Source: Ascaris suum
Lineage: Eukaryota > Nematoda > Chromadorea > Rhabditida > Ascarididae
Reading direction: 5' to 3'
Assembly: GCA_013433145.1 (NCBI GenBank)
Contig: CM024176.1
Coordinates: 3,716,849 to 3,780,848, forward strand
Length of the DNA stretch: 64,000 nucleotides
Notes under the pieces: generated by a model
Told to the model about the DNA's origin: nothing
The model's input: the letters and a program-made list of their open reading frames with translations, nothing else
Database searches by the model: none
Shown here: piece after piece, positions 53,156 to 64,000 of the stretch
How the letters are laid out: each line of letters starts with the position of its first letter
Position numbering within the stretch: the first letter of the stretch is position 1
Translations under genes and position numbers: made by a program

Positions 53156-56100
53156 TCAGTCATAACTTTGTTCGGTTATATTACTGCCATAAAGCGATAA
53201 ACTAGCAGAGAAATAATTTCGGAACACTGCGAATATTGCAATTGTTGCAATTGTTAACGAGATGAAATTTGATACAATCAACACTATAAAAATGTTGTTC
53301 GGTAATGCAAATTGCAGGCACCCTTCGGTCGCTTCACCTGAAAATGCCCATCTTCTCATTATGCTCATCGAGCAGAAAACACTCATTATTTTCTAACTCG
53401 AAAATTATAAAGACGATAAACATGATCGATTGATAAAAAAATAGTTGGATGAAGCTGTGAGTATTTATTTGGAATGCTAATTACTGCACTATTGCGATCA
53501 CAATAATTTCTTGAGTAATCGTTAAGGCATACTTAAAAAAAAATAAGTATACAAAAAATGAAAAGGTAGTGTTATTAATATTCCATGAAAACTGTTGAAA
53601 AAACACAGTAGAAAGGGAATAGAAACAATAAAGATTAGTGGCTTGGAAAAAAAATAGTCTGATGAAATTAAAATGATAGCATGGATCTTCTGTAAGAATG
53701 TACGAACGAAATGATGGCTGCTTAAGGAGAATCAGAGGCCATAAACTCGCTGTAACTCAAAAGTTCTTAGTGTGTCTGTGGGAAAACTGCATCGAAATTA
53801 TCATCTTCGTATAATAACGAAGCACTCAAACTTAGCCATGTATGCGATAGGATGATACAGCTAACGAATAAACTGTTACCTGATGGACCATTAAATGCGG
53901 CTGTCTTCTCCATAACGACTTCCCCATTAGTATTTATACGTACCAGACGATCGTCACAATCGACATTATTTGTTTCACAATCATCACTCTTTCTAATGTG
54001 TGCTTCTTCACTTTGATTGTGGATCGTTTTCACAATTGATAACGGCATTGTCGATGTTGCCATAACAATTTCTGACTTATATGCATATCGTCTATTTCTT
54101 TTCGATTGCTCACAGTTGAGTTTCTGCAACCGCCGAATGAATACAACCTCAAGAAACAAATGCGGAAAGGTACTCGATGAATTGCCACGATGTTTGCATT
54201 TGCATCCTTGACCACTTAACCAACAATCAGCATAAATTGTTAATTAACACATATGAAATACTGCACCGATCGAATCTCTTCTTAATGGAATAGAATGTTC
54301 GCGTTAGAACATCAACTGCTTTCGGCAGAGCAGAGCACAGAAATATAATCATTAGACAGAGCAAACTCTCTACAAATGCCCTGAGGTGTCGCGATTACTC
54401 GCGAGTATCATTTGGCTTTTAGAAATTCGACAGCAAATTTAGAATGCATTGAAGCAAACACTAAAGTGCAAAAGGAATGAGCATGTGCATAAAGACGTTT
54501 CGGTGACTAAAGCATGCGAAAAGAAACAGTGGAGGACAAAAACGCGTCGGCCTAGTCGCTTCTATAAAGGAGAAAGCACCGGAAACATGGCGCCGCTCTC
54601 CTCATGACTGGGTAGCGTCGTTCAAGGCGATTCCTCATGAAGCTGTGATGTTGACGAAAGTACAACCCCCAGGACCCTATAAAAGGGGATAGGAATAAGC
54701 CTTTCGTGCGTAGGGTGCAAGGAGTGTTCGCTTGCGGTGAAGCAATATAGTTTTTTTTTTCGAAAAGTGTTGCTTGTCTCGTGCGGAAAATTTTCTTTGA
54801 TTATTATCCATGTCCATGTCAACGTACTTGCCTTGAAAGTTCGAACTTGAGCATTATACTGCTTAGGCTAGGTTGAACAACCAATGGTTGCCCTGGTCGC
54901 TGCCTTAATCCTTTAAGGGCGCGGAATTTTATAATTATTTCTGGAGACGTCGGCTCAGATGAAATATAGGCTTCTTGGTGCGACTTATGCCGCAGACTAT
55001 CGTCATAATTCTTTGAAATGAGAAGTCTTTCGATTAGCAGAATTTGACTTGTGTGTCGTGCTAGGAGTCGAAAAAGGGTATGCAGGCCTATCATTAGAGT
55101 ATTGATCTGATATCCCACCTTGCTGAGGTGTTGCTGTGTTCTATTAATTCGTAATTCGATACTGCCGTATTTTGCTAATGCGTAATTCGATTGCGACCGT
55201 ATTGGTCCGCGCGCACTACGCACAAATAAAATGCAGGAGGTTTAGTTACCCAAGTTTGAGACTTGGGTTAGGACGAACGTTTGAGAGAAGCGAGACGGAA
55301 GCAGTTGTTTGAGTGAGTAGAAGCGTAGAAGAAATCGTCGACTCAACGGAGCCGCAACGATCGAACAAGCGAACAAGCCAGTTGAGTTTTACGATATTCA
55401 GTGTATATTGGCTATCAGGTCGCCGGCAGTCAATATATCAGGCAAAGATCGGTGCACATAAAAGGACAGCGTGTTTACTTACAAGCAATCACTGTTCTTC
55501 TGGCTTTTAGTGAGCCGAAGGTCGGTTCGAACCGTAGCGATGCGCAGTCGTGCAGCAAAGTAGCGCTGATTAGCACTGAGGCGGCACCACTGGTGCCTAG
55601 GCTCCGTCGGAGCGACGTCCCTCTTCGGGTGGTGTTATCATCTCCGCCTTACTATTGTTTTTTTTTTGAGACTTAACAAAAATCTTAACCTCTTATCTTG
55701 TTGTCAGATTATACAGCATCTAGTCGAGCCTGGAAAGAAGAATTCATAGATCATCTGGGATAAATTAAGGATAGACGGCGAAAACAGGGATCCTAAACAC
55801 TTACACAAGTTCAGACTAGTGGGGGCCACCAAAGCTCGAGCTACAGAAAAGGCACACAAATATAAACGGGCATGATATGAGCGCGCTGTGTGTTTGCAAG
55901 CAAATTTCTAAAACCGCGTGGAAATAACAGGTCTATCCTTTAAAAAAATTGCAAAATATATAAACCTAACCGTTTCTTTCAAGCACTTTGGGTCTGCCTT
56001 AGGACAAACAAAAAGTAGACAGTTAAAGAAGACATGATTGCTGCCTGCGATTCTGAACACGTGGCTCTTGGCATAAATCGTTCCTGTTGAGTCATCGTAG

Positions 56101-59100
56101 ATGAGTTCCGACATGATAGCATCGTCTGCGGTACAACTGCAGAATATCACTGCATTAAATGTGCCACTAAAGACATATAACTACATAATTACAAGTTAGA
56201 ATTGCTTAATCCTTCCACAATTTACTTGTAACAAAATAGTGACTGTGTTTATGGCAGGAAATATAATATTCGCTTGAAAAGAGGCATCGTGTGAATATTT
56301 TTGGATGTGCTTCAAGAGATGACTTCTCTCCAAGAAAGGTGTTGAATTTTGCTCAGGTTCCGCTTTCATCTGAAATGCTTTTCAAGAGTAGTTTGCAAAT
56401 GAGGACAAGTCTGGGGAATCGATGCAATATATATGAGGGCTGAAAGAATTATGAAGGAAACGCTTTTGTTTGCCATCACCTCTCACCCAAGGAAAACTAC
56501 ATTTCTTCTTATTTGCGATGAATAGAAACTCTCAGAACAACGATAGTTTTTATCATTTGTGTCCGCCATTCTGCTAAATTGCTTTTCAAAATTATACAAT
56601 TATACACACATGTAGAATGAAATACGGAAATGAACAGCTGAAGTGAAATAAGTAGGTAGCTGTTAAGAGTCAGAAATAAATGCGAAAGTGCAAGCAGCAC
56701 TTGCAGACGATTTTCTTGACGCATCAAATATCTGAAGAAATGAATTATTTTGAAAAGAAAATACGACGGGTTATGTAAGAATAAGGTGCAATGAAAATGA
56801 AATTCAAATATCAAAACTTTTCAATTGCCTCTGATAATGAAAGGGAAAGGAAATGATCAGACGCATCAGACGCCAGAACCTTTGCATTTTGCCCAAGCAC
56901 AATGATTGCACTAGTCTAGACTACTCACCGGAGACGAGAGATAAAAGATGCTGCAGATTACATTTTTCTCAATATATATATTTCTTATTAAATCGTTCGT
57001 TCAACTGATACCGTTTGGTAGTAACTTTAAAGAAATGCTAAAATTCCTGATTTCTTAAGGTGCATAAGGAATATCGCCTCAAGTATGAATAATAAAAAAT
57101 ATTGACTGCAAAAAAAGAGTTAAAGAAGCTATAGTGTTCAAGGAAGTAAGCCAAATCCCTACAAGATGAAATGCAAATTAAATTTTTGCAAACGAAAGAG
57201 AGTATTTTGCTAGCGCATACCTTCTAAAAGATTTATGACTGCTCAAAAGTTGTTCACAGAGCTACCAGTGTGGTATATTGTATGTAAACATGCAACACCG
57301 CATATATCACCCTTTTCATCTTCTTCGCCATCCAAATCTCGCAATTGTGTTTTCAAATTTAACGAGTGAGTGATTGCAAAAAAGGATGGAAATTTAAAAG
57401 ACAATATGAGAGTGTCGAAATTAGGCGAACAGACCAATTATTGAGCAGTAAATAGCGAACACAGCGAATTCTCAAGATATTTCATGTCCATAGAAAGGAT
57501 GTTCATGAATGCGTTAACAGATTTTTGTGAAAATGAAAGCACCTTATGAGAGAAAAATATAGGTGCTACGAAAATGCTTCAGTTCTTTGCATGAATTTCC
57601 TGAGAATTAAATAGAGTTATGCGATCGGGTGAGATGCATATGTGACAGCTGAGAATACCAACCAAAAAAACAACAACAGCAACAGCAAGATATAGTGCAG
57701 AACTCGCTGTTTTGCAATTTCTTGCAGCTTCACCGCTTGCGCAACCCCTATTGGGTTGAGGGGTTTGGGGAAGGCTGAATGGGGGATAGGCCCAAAGCAA
57801 AAGCACAAGTCCATGAATGGATCGCCAAGCGAACAAATGGTTAGAATTTTCTGTTGTTGTTCTTGACCACAAGCTTCTCCGCCTGACCTCTCGCCTCCTT
57901 GATGAACACACATACTAGCGCGCACAGACATCCCCTAGGGAAACCGGCAATTGCCAGCTACTACCACACCTAATTATATCTGCAAAATACCTTCGCGTTT
58001 TCCTCGCTAAAATTATTTTATTTCACGTTAGCCTATGTCATGTCACTGTCTTATTCATTACTTTCTCATATCTCTGATCTCTTCTCTTTGTCTCCATTAG
58101 TCAGCAAAGCATATGAGTAGTTCATTGGAAAATAGGCAAAGATTTCAATATTGAGATCATAACTGCGCCTTTTGCTCTTTGTGATATATAGCACTGGATT
58201 AATTTTGTTAAACTTATCTAATGAAAAAGTTTTGAATTTAGTATTTCTGAAGATGAAATGTGCGATGTCTTTCGAAATTCTGTTTCATTTCTAATCGATA
58301 ATTGCCAAGAATTTTTTTCGAACAAACAAATGGTATAGGAACAAAAAAAAATACCCATTTCTGTCGACCATAAGATACTTCTTCTTTTGACCATCGTGCA
58401 CATAGCACTCGTAGACTTTAGTCGCATAATGCTCCGCATTACATTCCCATTTGTGATAAACCTTTAAAAAATTATTCATATAAACTGATCACGATCGACT
58501 TGCTAAACATTTTTCTTGATCAGCGTTATTCACACCGTATTAGGTAAATCTAAAAGAGGTGTAATTTTGCAATTGCATCTCGAGAGAGTTTATATTTTAG
58601 ACAGCTAAATAAGGATCAGCGTTCAATGAAAAAATTCTATTCGCTAAAAAAAGCGCTCCTTTTGAATCAATCAGAAAATTGTACTTATTTTAACACTTTT
58701 TGACGACCTACAAGGTCTATGTAATGAAATTCATTAGTACTCCCATTTTATGAGTGATTTTTGTTTATTTAATATTGAGAAGCGTTTTTATGGTTCGAGA
58801 TAAATAAGAATGTTGTTTATATTTTAGAGGAAGTTGTATGAAAGTCAATTTTAAAAATCTCTAGGAAAAAAGCGATAATTTTAATTGACAAAACATTTAC
58901 GTTTAATAGATGAAAGAATTGAACAAAACAATTGAATACCACATCTCCGAGCTGTGCGAACATTGCTATAGGACCATCTATAGTTTGCATACGCACTGTA
59001 TAGCCGCATTTTGGTTTTTGTTGTCGATTAGTTAATTGCTGTGGGAGACGGACTCTGAAATATTTTGGGCTCACATCGTTGAATGAGGTGACAACGATGA

Positions 59101-60749
59101 TGTAAAAAGTTGCAGCCAAATATAATAAAAAATTGACACCATATTACTGGATTCCTAGGAATTAATGTGGATTTATGCAAAACATATATGCTAGTTATTT
59201 GCTAGTGTTACAGCATTGATGGCCTATCTTCATCTGAGTTTTCTCCTTACATAACATTTATTCTGTAATCTCAATTAAAAACCGTGGGGTTGTAATGCTC
59301 TCATATCGAGGCGATAGAACTCCTTTTGAGAATTGAAGTTATGTTATTTCCCATTCTAGAAAGAATTTATTCTGAGATTACCGAAAATAAAGAAAATATC
59401 GTAATTTGAGAAATTCGCTCGCCCCAATGAAAATGCTATATTTTAATCGATTCTTCGAAGCGCACTCAAATCAGTTCCTTTAAACGGGGATTGCGAGATG
59501 AGGGATCCATTAAGAGGGAGATGGCTATGCGAAACGAAGGGTCCCAAATTGAGGGAGGAGGGAATTCTAATTAGGATGCCTCACAGATCAAGGTTACAAG
59601 ACATAAACTTGAATACATGGATTACATAATATGGATGTGATTACGGTTGTAACCGATCTTAACAGTAGTCCCTAATTGCGAGTACCTCTCTTTTCGCGCA
59701 GTCTCTCCCACCCAAAATTGTGCATGGATGTATTGATGCGATGCAGTATTTGCCCAACAAGAACTGTTCATGCAGTTGATAAATCAATATGTATGGAAGA
59801 TGAGGTACTCGCTTATTCGAATCATGGCGTCTCAAAATTTCGAACGTAAACTGTGATGCTTTTCTCCCAGTTCCTTTGCCACCTCTTCGCCTACACCTTC
59901 AACGGTGACAGGCTTCTAAAAGATCAACGTTAAGGGAAACATATCTTCATTTTACACTCAACAGGTTGAAAGCAGAAAGAAAATCGAAAAAGTTGCTAGT
60001 AAAATGAAATTCGTCACGAGCTCACAGAATATTCGAGATGTTGCAGTCCTCAATAAAATGCACAATTTTACGACGCTTTTATTTTCGGTATTTCCAATTG
60101 ATTCGCTGTTTGTGACCGATTACTTTAAATCACATATGAACGCTTTCGTCACTTTTGACTACTTTGGTGCCGTTTCGGCCAATTCTCTCATTCCACTTCT
60201 TCAAACATTTCGCATGATGAGATAGTATAGCACTCTGAATTATGGAATTAACACTGCAACGAACATCCACTTCATCTGTAAGCGAATTATGCGTTGTCGA
60301 ATCCAATAACTCTACTCCCTTTAGAGTTTGTTTTGTTGAAATTTTACAAAGAAGAGAATGATGTCGAAAATATATCCAACACTATGAGATGCAGATTTTC
60401 CGAAAATGAATTGTTAACTTTGATAAAAGATCGAAAGTTCCTAAAATTAAAAATAGTGAGATACAAAATTCTTGAAAGAATCTGAGATGATGAAGTGGAA
60501 GCATGCCGATGTATTATGTATCTATAGGCATTCATTATGTATTTGTTTGAATAGACAAATGGAATGAAACGTTTCGTTTAAAAAACGGTAAAAATATATA
60601 ACTTGCCCAACTTCATAGAATGTTCCAACGATATTTTCGAATTGCCCAAACCGACAATTAACATCGAACAAATGGTCATCCTCAGAAAGATTTTCATCGA
60701 AACTCACCACAACTTGAATGGAATAATCAATACTTTCTTGTGGATTTAC
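53156..60749 (-). CDS. ZP-domain cuticlin-like transmembrane protein (N-terminus unresolved)
   Basis: Cuticlin-family extracellular matrix protein; such proteins polymerise through the ZP domain in cuticle or alae. Minus-strand exons in order: 60749-60603, 59054-58940, 58461-58355, 56136-55971, 54123-53880 and 53337-53156 (TGA). The last five join in perfect phase; the first junction does not (phase 0 donor against an acceptor needing two bases), so a small exon is probably missing between 60603 and 59054. About 318 residues are visible. ZP landmarks: SIDYSIQVVVSFDE...FDVNCRF, PKCGYTVRMQTIDGP, GDVVYHKWECNAEHYATKVY, CYVHDG, NGCTADDAIMSELIYDDSTG, HVFRIAGSNHVFFNCLLFVCPKADPKC. Next comes the basic furin-type site SKRNRR near the start of the fifth exon, then a Ser/Thr/Asn-rich linker and a C-terminal membrane helix NNIFIVLIVSNFISLTIATI with a short tail. 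The ECG-type start of the ZP-N domain and the signal peptide were not found with confidence. Confidence 0.88.
54311..54386 (+). repeat. Dispersed repeat, copy 2, left part
   Basis: Matches copy 1 from 52141 to about 52212 (ATCAACTGCTTTCG ... TCTACAAATGCC). The alignment stops where a TG-starting segment begins at 54387 and resumes at 55441. It lies in the fifth visible intron region of the ZP gene (between exons at 55971 and 54123). Confidence 0.75.
54678..54684 (+). promoter_or_regulatory. TATA box (TATAAAA) in LTR-like segment
   Basis: TATAAAA with CCC before and GGGG after is a strong Pol II core-promoter match, unlike the generic AT-rich surroundings elsewhere. If functional, transcription would start near 54705-54715 on the plus strand, antisense to the ZP gene. 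Confidence 0.5.
55239..55260 (+). other. SL1 spliced-leader-like 22-mer
   Basis: It differs from the canonical nematode SL1 at one base of 22 (G instead of A at position 7). It is not an SL RNA gene: the next bases are ACTTGGGTTAGG, not the GT donor that must follow the leader, and no Sm site follows. The next seven bases (ACTTGGG) pair perfectly with CCCAAGT inside the leader, giving a hairpin with a five-base loop. A captured leader from a retroposed trans-spliced RNA is the likeliest origin. Confidence 0.8.
55441..55816 (+). repeat. Dispersed repeat, copy 2, right part
   Basis: Matches copy 1 from about 52213 to 52598, starting GGCAAAGATCGGTGC against GGCAAGGGTCAGTGC and continuing through GGTCGGTTCG...CCGTAGCG. 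It ends shortly before the ZP exon at 55971. A plus-strand open frame (55401-55676) covers the same part as the copy 1 frame 52254-52490. Confidence 0.78.
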
Positions 60750-63700
60750 CTGAATTTGGCAAAGTTCGATCATAGATGACAAATAATTTGAAAAAAAGGC
60801 TTTGTGATTATGGACGGTGAAAGAAAAAGTTTAGCCGAGATTATTACATGCTTTACAAGTGACAACTATAGAAGCTCATTTTGAAATATGAAAGCAAAAA
60901 AATAAATTAAGTTGATAGAGGCAAGAGATATTCAACAATGCATTCAATTATCTGCACTGATATCGCAATAAATTTAAGTTGGTAAATTTTAAGTGATCAG
61001 AGCATCACAAGTGGGATTCGCATAAATGCAATAAAATCTCGAAAACAAGACATCGTCCGAATCCTCCTATAAACCCTTCGGGAAAGTTGAACAAGCAATG
61101 CGTACTCGAATGGTATGCATTCTTCCATTCCCTCGCCAAAAAACTACAGCCATTCCTCAGAAGTATGACTACTACCAGAAAAGGATAGGCGGAAAAACAT
61201 CGTTAACTTTTCTTGGAAGTGCAAAATTTCTTTTGGAAAATTTGATATCTATAGAATTAGAGACATAATTGCAAGGTTTTATAACAATAAAAATAAGAGG
61301 TCATTGCCAATATTCTTGTTCGCCATTACGTGTCTATATCCGTTCGAAGGTCACATACACATAAAATGTGCGTCATATTTTTCCTTTGTTACGGTTCATT
61401 AAATTTCCAATAGCGTCGATTTTTCAAAGAACCGAACAATCTTTTTTTCGAAGGGCCGAAATTAATTTCAACTATTTTAAAGTTTTTTATGGTGATACAT
61501 TGACGGCGGTAAGTCTGCCTCGTATTTAAAAAAATGTGTCTTTCGACAAATTATATCCTGAAAAATAAGTACAACTCTAGTTTTTGGATCCTAAACGACG
61601 CTGATGTTTGAAACTATTTTCCAATCGTCCAGAAAAATATTCCAAATTTTCTGATCTAATTTCCAACTGGAACAAAGAGAGAATGGCATAAATCGCATTA
61701 AAACAGCGATGCAACTTTATTAACATCAACGACAATCTGTTGCACCATTGTTTTCGTGATTCCGGTTTTCACTCCCTTATTTCGTCCAATACCCCTAACC
61801 TAATCGGTGCTCCGAGAAACTGTCGAAGTTCCTAGATTATGGAACAGGAACCGCAAACTCGGTGCAACAAAGGAACACAAAACAATGAGCTTACTCTTCG
61901 ACGGATGGCTATTCCACAATTGGACGATATCAGTGAGAGTTCGAAACGAACGGATAATCCATGCTAAAATTTAAGATCAAATATTAAAATGAAAAATCTC
62001 GGTTAATAATACGTAAAAGTCGATTTCGTTTCGTTACATCACATCACCCCAACTGTGGCTCTCTCCTTTCGCATTTCTCGTTTGGCTTCAATATCTATTG
62101 TTAGTACGCTGAAATAAACAGCTAAATGTCATCAATTATTCCATTCTAACAGCTATGCTTAGCAAATTTACAATTTTGCACAGGAAGATTTTGAAAAAGT
62201 GTGGCCGATTCAATTCAGCGTAACTAAATGGTAGACATATTCGACCGGTTATAACAAAAACAAATATCGAAACGTGAAATAGCCGATCCACTTAAATTGC
62301 GCCGAAGATGGTCTATCGTTGTACCATCATTATTGGTGCTGCGTAGCTGTCACATATTTTTCAATCACATTTCGGCACATAGCTACCACGATTTCTGTTA
62401 AACGTCTTACACTACACCCCTTACTCTCTGAGCCGGTTTACTTTATTACAACGACAGTTTATCCATTTCATCTCGTGCATCGCCTATCGCCCAGGATCGG
62501 TATTATAATCTAGTTGAGTCATGTACCTGGCTCAACTATGCTCGTCTAACTTAGAAACAGTCCGATAATCGTTCGTGATGAGTTTGTAAATTCATCTATG
62601 GCAAATTGTAAACGACAGTTCCGCATAAAATATCACCAGTTGAGTTTTGTGAAAAACGATAATAACGATGAAAGCAAATAGACATTAAAAAATAAATATT
62701 TATAGAGTGAAGAAAAATAAATAGGCAAATTACTTCATTTTCTTCTTCTGGCACATTAACCAGTTGCGTGAAAAACGATGAAACGGTAACATTTGACACA
62801 TCGATTTCCCTTTGTAATCGCAGTTTTAAGAAAAATTCTCGTTAAAAAAATGCAATGCATTTTGCAAAAAGTATGCCATCGTCAAAACTGGTCCATTCGC
62901 GATGCTTTCTTTGATAAGTCATTTCAATCAATTTAATCACTTTTGACTACTTTAAGCGTTAAAAAACGCAGTAAATTTTATCTGCTATGAAACAATAAAA
63001 GAATACCTCTCTGCTTCAAACTAATAACGTAGCCGGAATCATGGTTTTAAGATAGAGCGAAAAAATTCAACAACGATGTCCCAAGCAGTAATATACAAGA
63101 GAAATAATTGTATTAGCAAACTTCTTAATGAAATTTCATTCAGACATCTCAGCACTGATTTTGAGAAAATTTACTTCATGTTCATCTACTCATGAAATAC
63201 CAAAAAATGTGGTAATCACTTTCAATTTTCCGAAGTAGTAATTCTTTCTAATCTTTCTTTCCACTACTGCGTTTACACCTGTTAAAAGCGTTTTAGGCGC
63301 ACGTTCAGATTCGGAATTTGCCAGAAAGTTGCTAAACTGAAATGGGCTGTAGAATATATCATACCTGATTGTTTACTAAACGCTTCCTTAGCAATTCTGT
63401 GCTTGAAAATGAGGAAAAACTAAATTGACAGATGGACACGTCACATCCATGAACATGCCTAATATATCCATCATGAGTGTTTGCAATAAAACTATGCAAA
63501 ACGAGAAGAAAAAAACCAACTTGTTGTTCATATTTTTTACTGCATTCGGGTAGACGAATTCTATGAGCAGCAGAAATGATTCCTTTGAATGGAACCGATG
63601 TATTGAATTCAAGTCCGATCGATACGTTTGTGCAAATCGCACTCGGCGTTCCTGAAATTCCCGCTGCCCAGTGGCATCATCCCTCTTTACATGAAACGAT

Positions 63701-64000
63701 TTATTCGCACAAAGCTTGAAGTCGAAATTCTGAGTTACCGATATCAACTCTGCCGATGTGCATTAAAATTTTGAGCTGAAATTGAACAAATGCATTTAAA
63801 AAGCATTTATTATTCACATACTTCAGATTATATAAACTCCAAAGATATCTTTAAAATGGTGTGTTAGTCCAATGTTTGATATGAAAAAACATCTCGTGTT
63901 CATCTTCAACCATATGCATTTTTTTCTTGATTTTTTGGATAGCGATTTTTTCCGCCTCAGGTGTATTGTAACAGTAGTTTTTTGATTTAATACTAATGTC
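60750..64000. other. Upstream region of the ZP gene
   Basis: On the minus strand this should contain the first exons of the ZP gene. AT-rich; only a signal-peptide-like open segment near 63.5 kb stands out. No plus-strand gene is recognised up to the right edge. Confidence 0.45.
63388..63531 (-). CDS. Possible signal-peptide exon (candidate first exon of the ZP gene)
   Basis: An ATG at 63531 (minus strand), just after a GCAG acceptor, opens MNNKLVFFFSFCIVLLQTLM, a good signal-peptide shape, followed by a Cys-containing stretch (MDVTCPSVNLVF) and a stop at 63388. The true donor within it is unclear, and no exon was found that links it to the ZP exons 2.6 kb further on. Treat as a candidate only. 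Confidence 0.25.
   Translation of the reverse strand: MNNKLVFFFSFCIVLLQTLMMDILGMFMDVTCPSVNLVFPHFQAQNC

Larger units (their letters stand above)
54387..55440 (+). mobile_element. LTR-like insertion with TATA promoter and SL1-like sequence
   Basis: About 1,054 bases that interrupt repeat copy 2. The segment begins TGTCGCG and ends ATATATCA, the TG...CA ends typical of LTRs. It carries a TATAAAA box at 54678-54684 in a C/G-flanked setting, is visibly more GC-rich than surrounding introns, and contains an SL1-like 22-mer at 55239-55260. No reverse transcriptase, gag or integrase domain is seen, so it is at most a solo LTR or a nonautonomous element. A clean target-site duplication is not visible (left flank CTGAGG, right flank GGCAAA), so deletion in copy 1 is a possible alternative reading. 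Confidence 0.5.

Noticed and set aside
55239..55330. SL1 RNA gene
   Set aside because: The leader is not followed by a GT donor, the expected stem-loops and Sm site are missing, and there is no 5S rRNA gene nearby.
55524..55533. tRNA-like B box (GGTTCGAACC) in repeat copy 2
   Set aside because: No A box or acceptor stem at the right distance, and copy 1 has GGTTCGTATC there; a tRNA gene or tRNA-derived SINE is not supported.

Overview
The window reads as nuclear DNA of a nematode. It is AT-rich, its genes have many introns ending in TTTCAG-like or TTGCAG-like acceptors, several start codons sit a short way downstream of a splice acceptor as in trans-spliced nematode mRNAs, and one site at 55239-55260 matches the nematode spliced leader SL1 at 21 of 22 bases. 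The protein families (HSP90, a cathepsin A-like serine carboxypeptidase, a cuticlin-type ZP protein, a GNAT of the arylalkylamine type, a serpentine receptor) fit. Relatively large introns (up to about 2.9 kb) and long (AT)n arrays suggest a parasitic species, perhaps of the spirurid/ascarid branch, but the sequence does not fix this.

Layout. 1-4663 (+): the last nine exons of HSP90, entering from the left edge and ending in MEEVD. 9460-11585 (+): a complete four-exon isochorismatase-domain hydrolase. 14827-28256 (+): a 14-exon serine carboxypeptidase (S10) with signal peptide, full catalytic triad and an unusual hydrophobic C-terminal tail; its introns hold four long (AT)n arrays and a long inverted repeat. 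30861-40267 (+): a seven-exon, seven-transmembrane receptor with no clear DRY motif. 45765-51083 (+): a five-exon GNAT N-acetyltransferase with a phase-compatible candidate cassette exon. 53156-60749 (-): a cuticlin-like ZP-domain membrane protein, with its N-terminal exons unresolved. Its exact exon chain was rebuilt by matching intron phases across every junction but one.

The most unusual region is 52.1-55.8 kb. Two diverged copies of a dispersed repeat lie there, and the second is split by a TG...CA-bounded segment of about 1.05 kb that contains a TATA-box promoter and an SL1-like 22-mer folded into a hairpin. This looks like a solo LTR or retroposed unit carrying a captured spliced leader, inserted in an intron of the ZP gene.

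The genes look like independent single-copy loci and I see no shared pathway or clear operon; the gaps between them are several kb. Exon coordinates were worked out by hand from splice motifs, reading-frame phase and family homology recalled from general knowledge; no search was run.
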